DNA from: an uncultured Lachnospiraceae bacterium | Lineage (GTDB): Bacteria; Bacillota; Clostridia; Lachnospirales; Lachnospiraceae | DNA length: 6,976 bases | Reading direction: 5' to 3' | Assembly: GCA_902797565.1 (NCBI GenBank) | Contig: CADBTO010000338.1 | Coordinates: 1-6,976, forward strand | Shown here: positions 6,590 through 6,976 of the stretch, piece by piece | Position numbering within the stretch: the first letter of the stretch is position 1 | Layout of the letters: the number at the start of each line of letters is the position of its first letter | Position numbers and translations under genes: made by a program | Notes under the pieces: generated by a model | The model's input: only the letters and a program-made list of their open reading frames with translations | What the model was told of the DNA's origin: nothing | Databases searched by the model: none

Positions 6590-6976
6590 ATGCCCGATAT
6601 TGTATTTACGATCAAGGAAAACCGGATCCGACAGAGTGCTGTGTCGGGCTTTGCGCGGAAAGGGGCCGTGTTGCGTCTCTCTGCGGAGCAGTCCAAGGGG
6701 AGCGTGTTTCTGGCTCCTCTGGACAGCGGCAAGGCGGATATGCAGTGGGGCAGGTTTCAGACGAAGGTAGAGGCGGTGGAACAGCGCGCGTTCTTCTTCT
6801 ATGCGTTCGCTTCAGATGATAAGCAGATTTCGTCCGGCGACCGTGTCCTGGATCTGGAAAAGTATTTCCTGTCTGACAGCCATACGCCGGAGGAGAAGGA
6901 AGACCTGCTCATGCGGCTTGGGGCAAAGCGTTTTTCGCAAAAACAGGACGTGCTGCTCTATGGATTGCATGGAAGG
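6590..6976 (+). CDS. Probable phage tail-like/baseplate-peripheral protein, N-terminal part (cut by window edge)
   Basis: Open reading frame of 129 codons with no stop before the right edge, so the protein is truncated by the window and not necessarily broken. Codon style matches its neighbours, and a good ribosome binding site lies 5 bases upstream. The visible part looks beta-rich, then helical. It contains FLAPLDSG at 40-47, WGRF at 53-56 and FFFYAFASDD at 68-77. A 'LDSG ... W.R ... YASDD' arrangement recalls the N-terminal beta domain of tail proteins that follow TIGR02243-type baseplate genes and carry the TIGR02242 tail domain later on; that diagnostic region would be outside the window. 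Position directly after the two gp6-like genes fits a gp7-, tail protein I- or Afp13-side component. No signal peptide or membrane segment is seen. The gene is well supported, the product name is inference. Confidence 0.7.
   Translation, partial: MPDIVFTIKENRIRQSAVSGFARKGAVLRLSAEQSKGSVFLAPLDSGKADMQWGRFQTKVEAVEQRAFFFYAFASDDKQISSGDRVLDLEKYFLSDSHTPEEKEDLLMRLGAKRFSQKQDVLLYGLHGR

Noticed and set aside
1821..6630. Eight GGATCC palindromes scattered through the window
   Set aside because: More than chance alone would give, but they fall in codon pairs such as GAT-CCG and ATC-CGG inside coding frames, with no regular spacing. Codon preference explains them.

Overview
The window is a compact single-strand (+) piece of a contractile injection system (CIS) or phage-tail-like particle locus, covering the central spike and baseplate wedge. 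Four complete genes and one gene cut by the right edge read left to right with almost no space between them: a gp5/VgrG-type spike protein (25-831), a gp25-like wedge protein (862-1371), a large baseplate-J/gp6-like protein (1368-4478), a second, smaller baseplate-J/gp6-like paralogue (4472-6571), and the start of a probable tail protein (6590 to the edge). The order spike, gp25, gp6-like, gp6-like, tail protein is the usual baseplate order in extracellular CIS (Afp/PVC-type) and in related systems with 'putative baseplate assembly protein' (TIGR02243-like) genes.

The organism cannot be fixed from this stretch. Base composition is moderately GC-rich by eye. Every gene has a strong purine-rich Shine-Dalgarno sequence a few bases before its ATG, and genes are tightly coupled. 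A gut-type Bacillota (Clostridia or Erysipelotrichia) would fit, but this is a weak inference. No integrase, lysis, capsid, terminase or transposase gene is visible, so nothing here says prophage rather than domesticated injection system.

Inferred roles: the 268-residue spike protein would trimerise through its OB fold and C-terminal beta-helix to form the needle at the end of the inner tube. The gp25-like protein would tie the sheath to the wedges. The two gp6-like proteins would form the wedge ring around the spike. The last gene probably starts a peripheral baseplate or tail-fibre-side protein. The hub domain (gp27-like), tube, sheath, LysM adaptor, PAAR tip, tape measure, ATPase and effectors lie outside the window or are absent.

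The most informative observations are a beta-rich module present twice in the large gp6-like protein and once in its smaller paralogue, loss of the FGDG motif in the smaller paralogue, acidic segments in both the gp25-like and large gp6-like proteins, and a spike protein without a fused hub domain or adjacent PAAR gene. There is no stretch above 300 bases without a gene. The gaps are 24, 30 and 18 bases and contain only translation signals.
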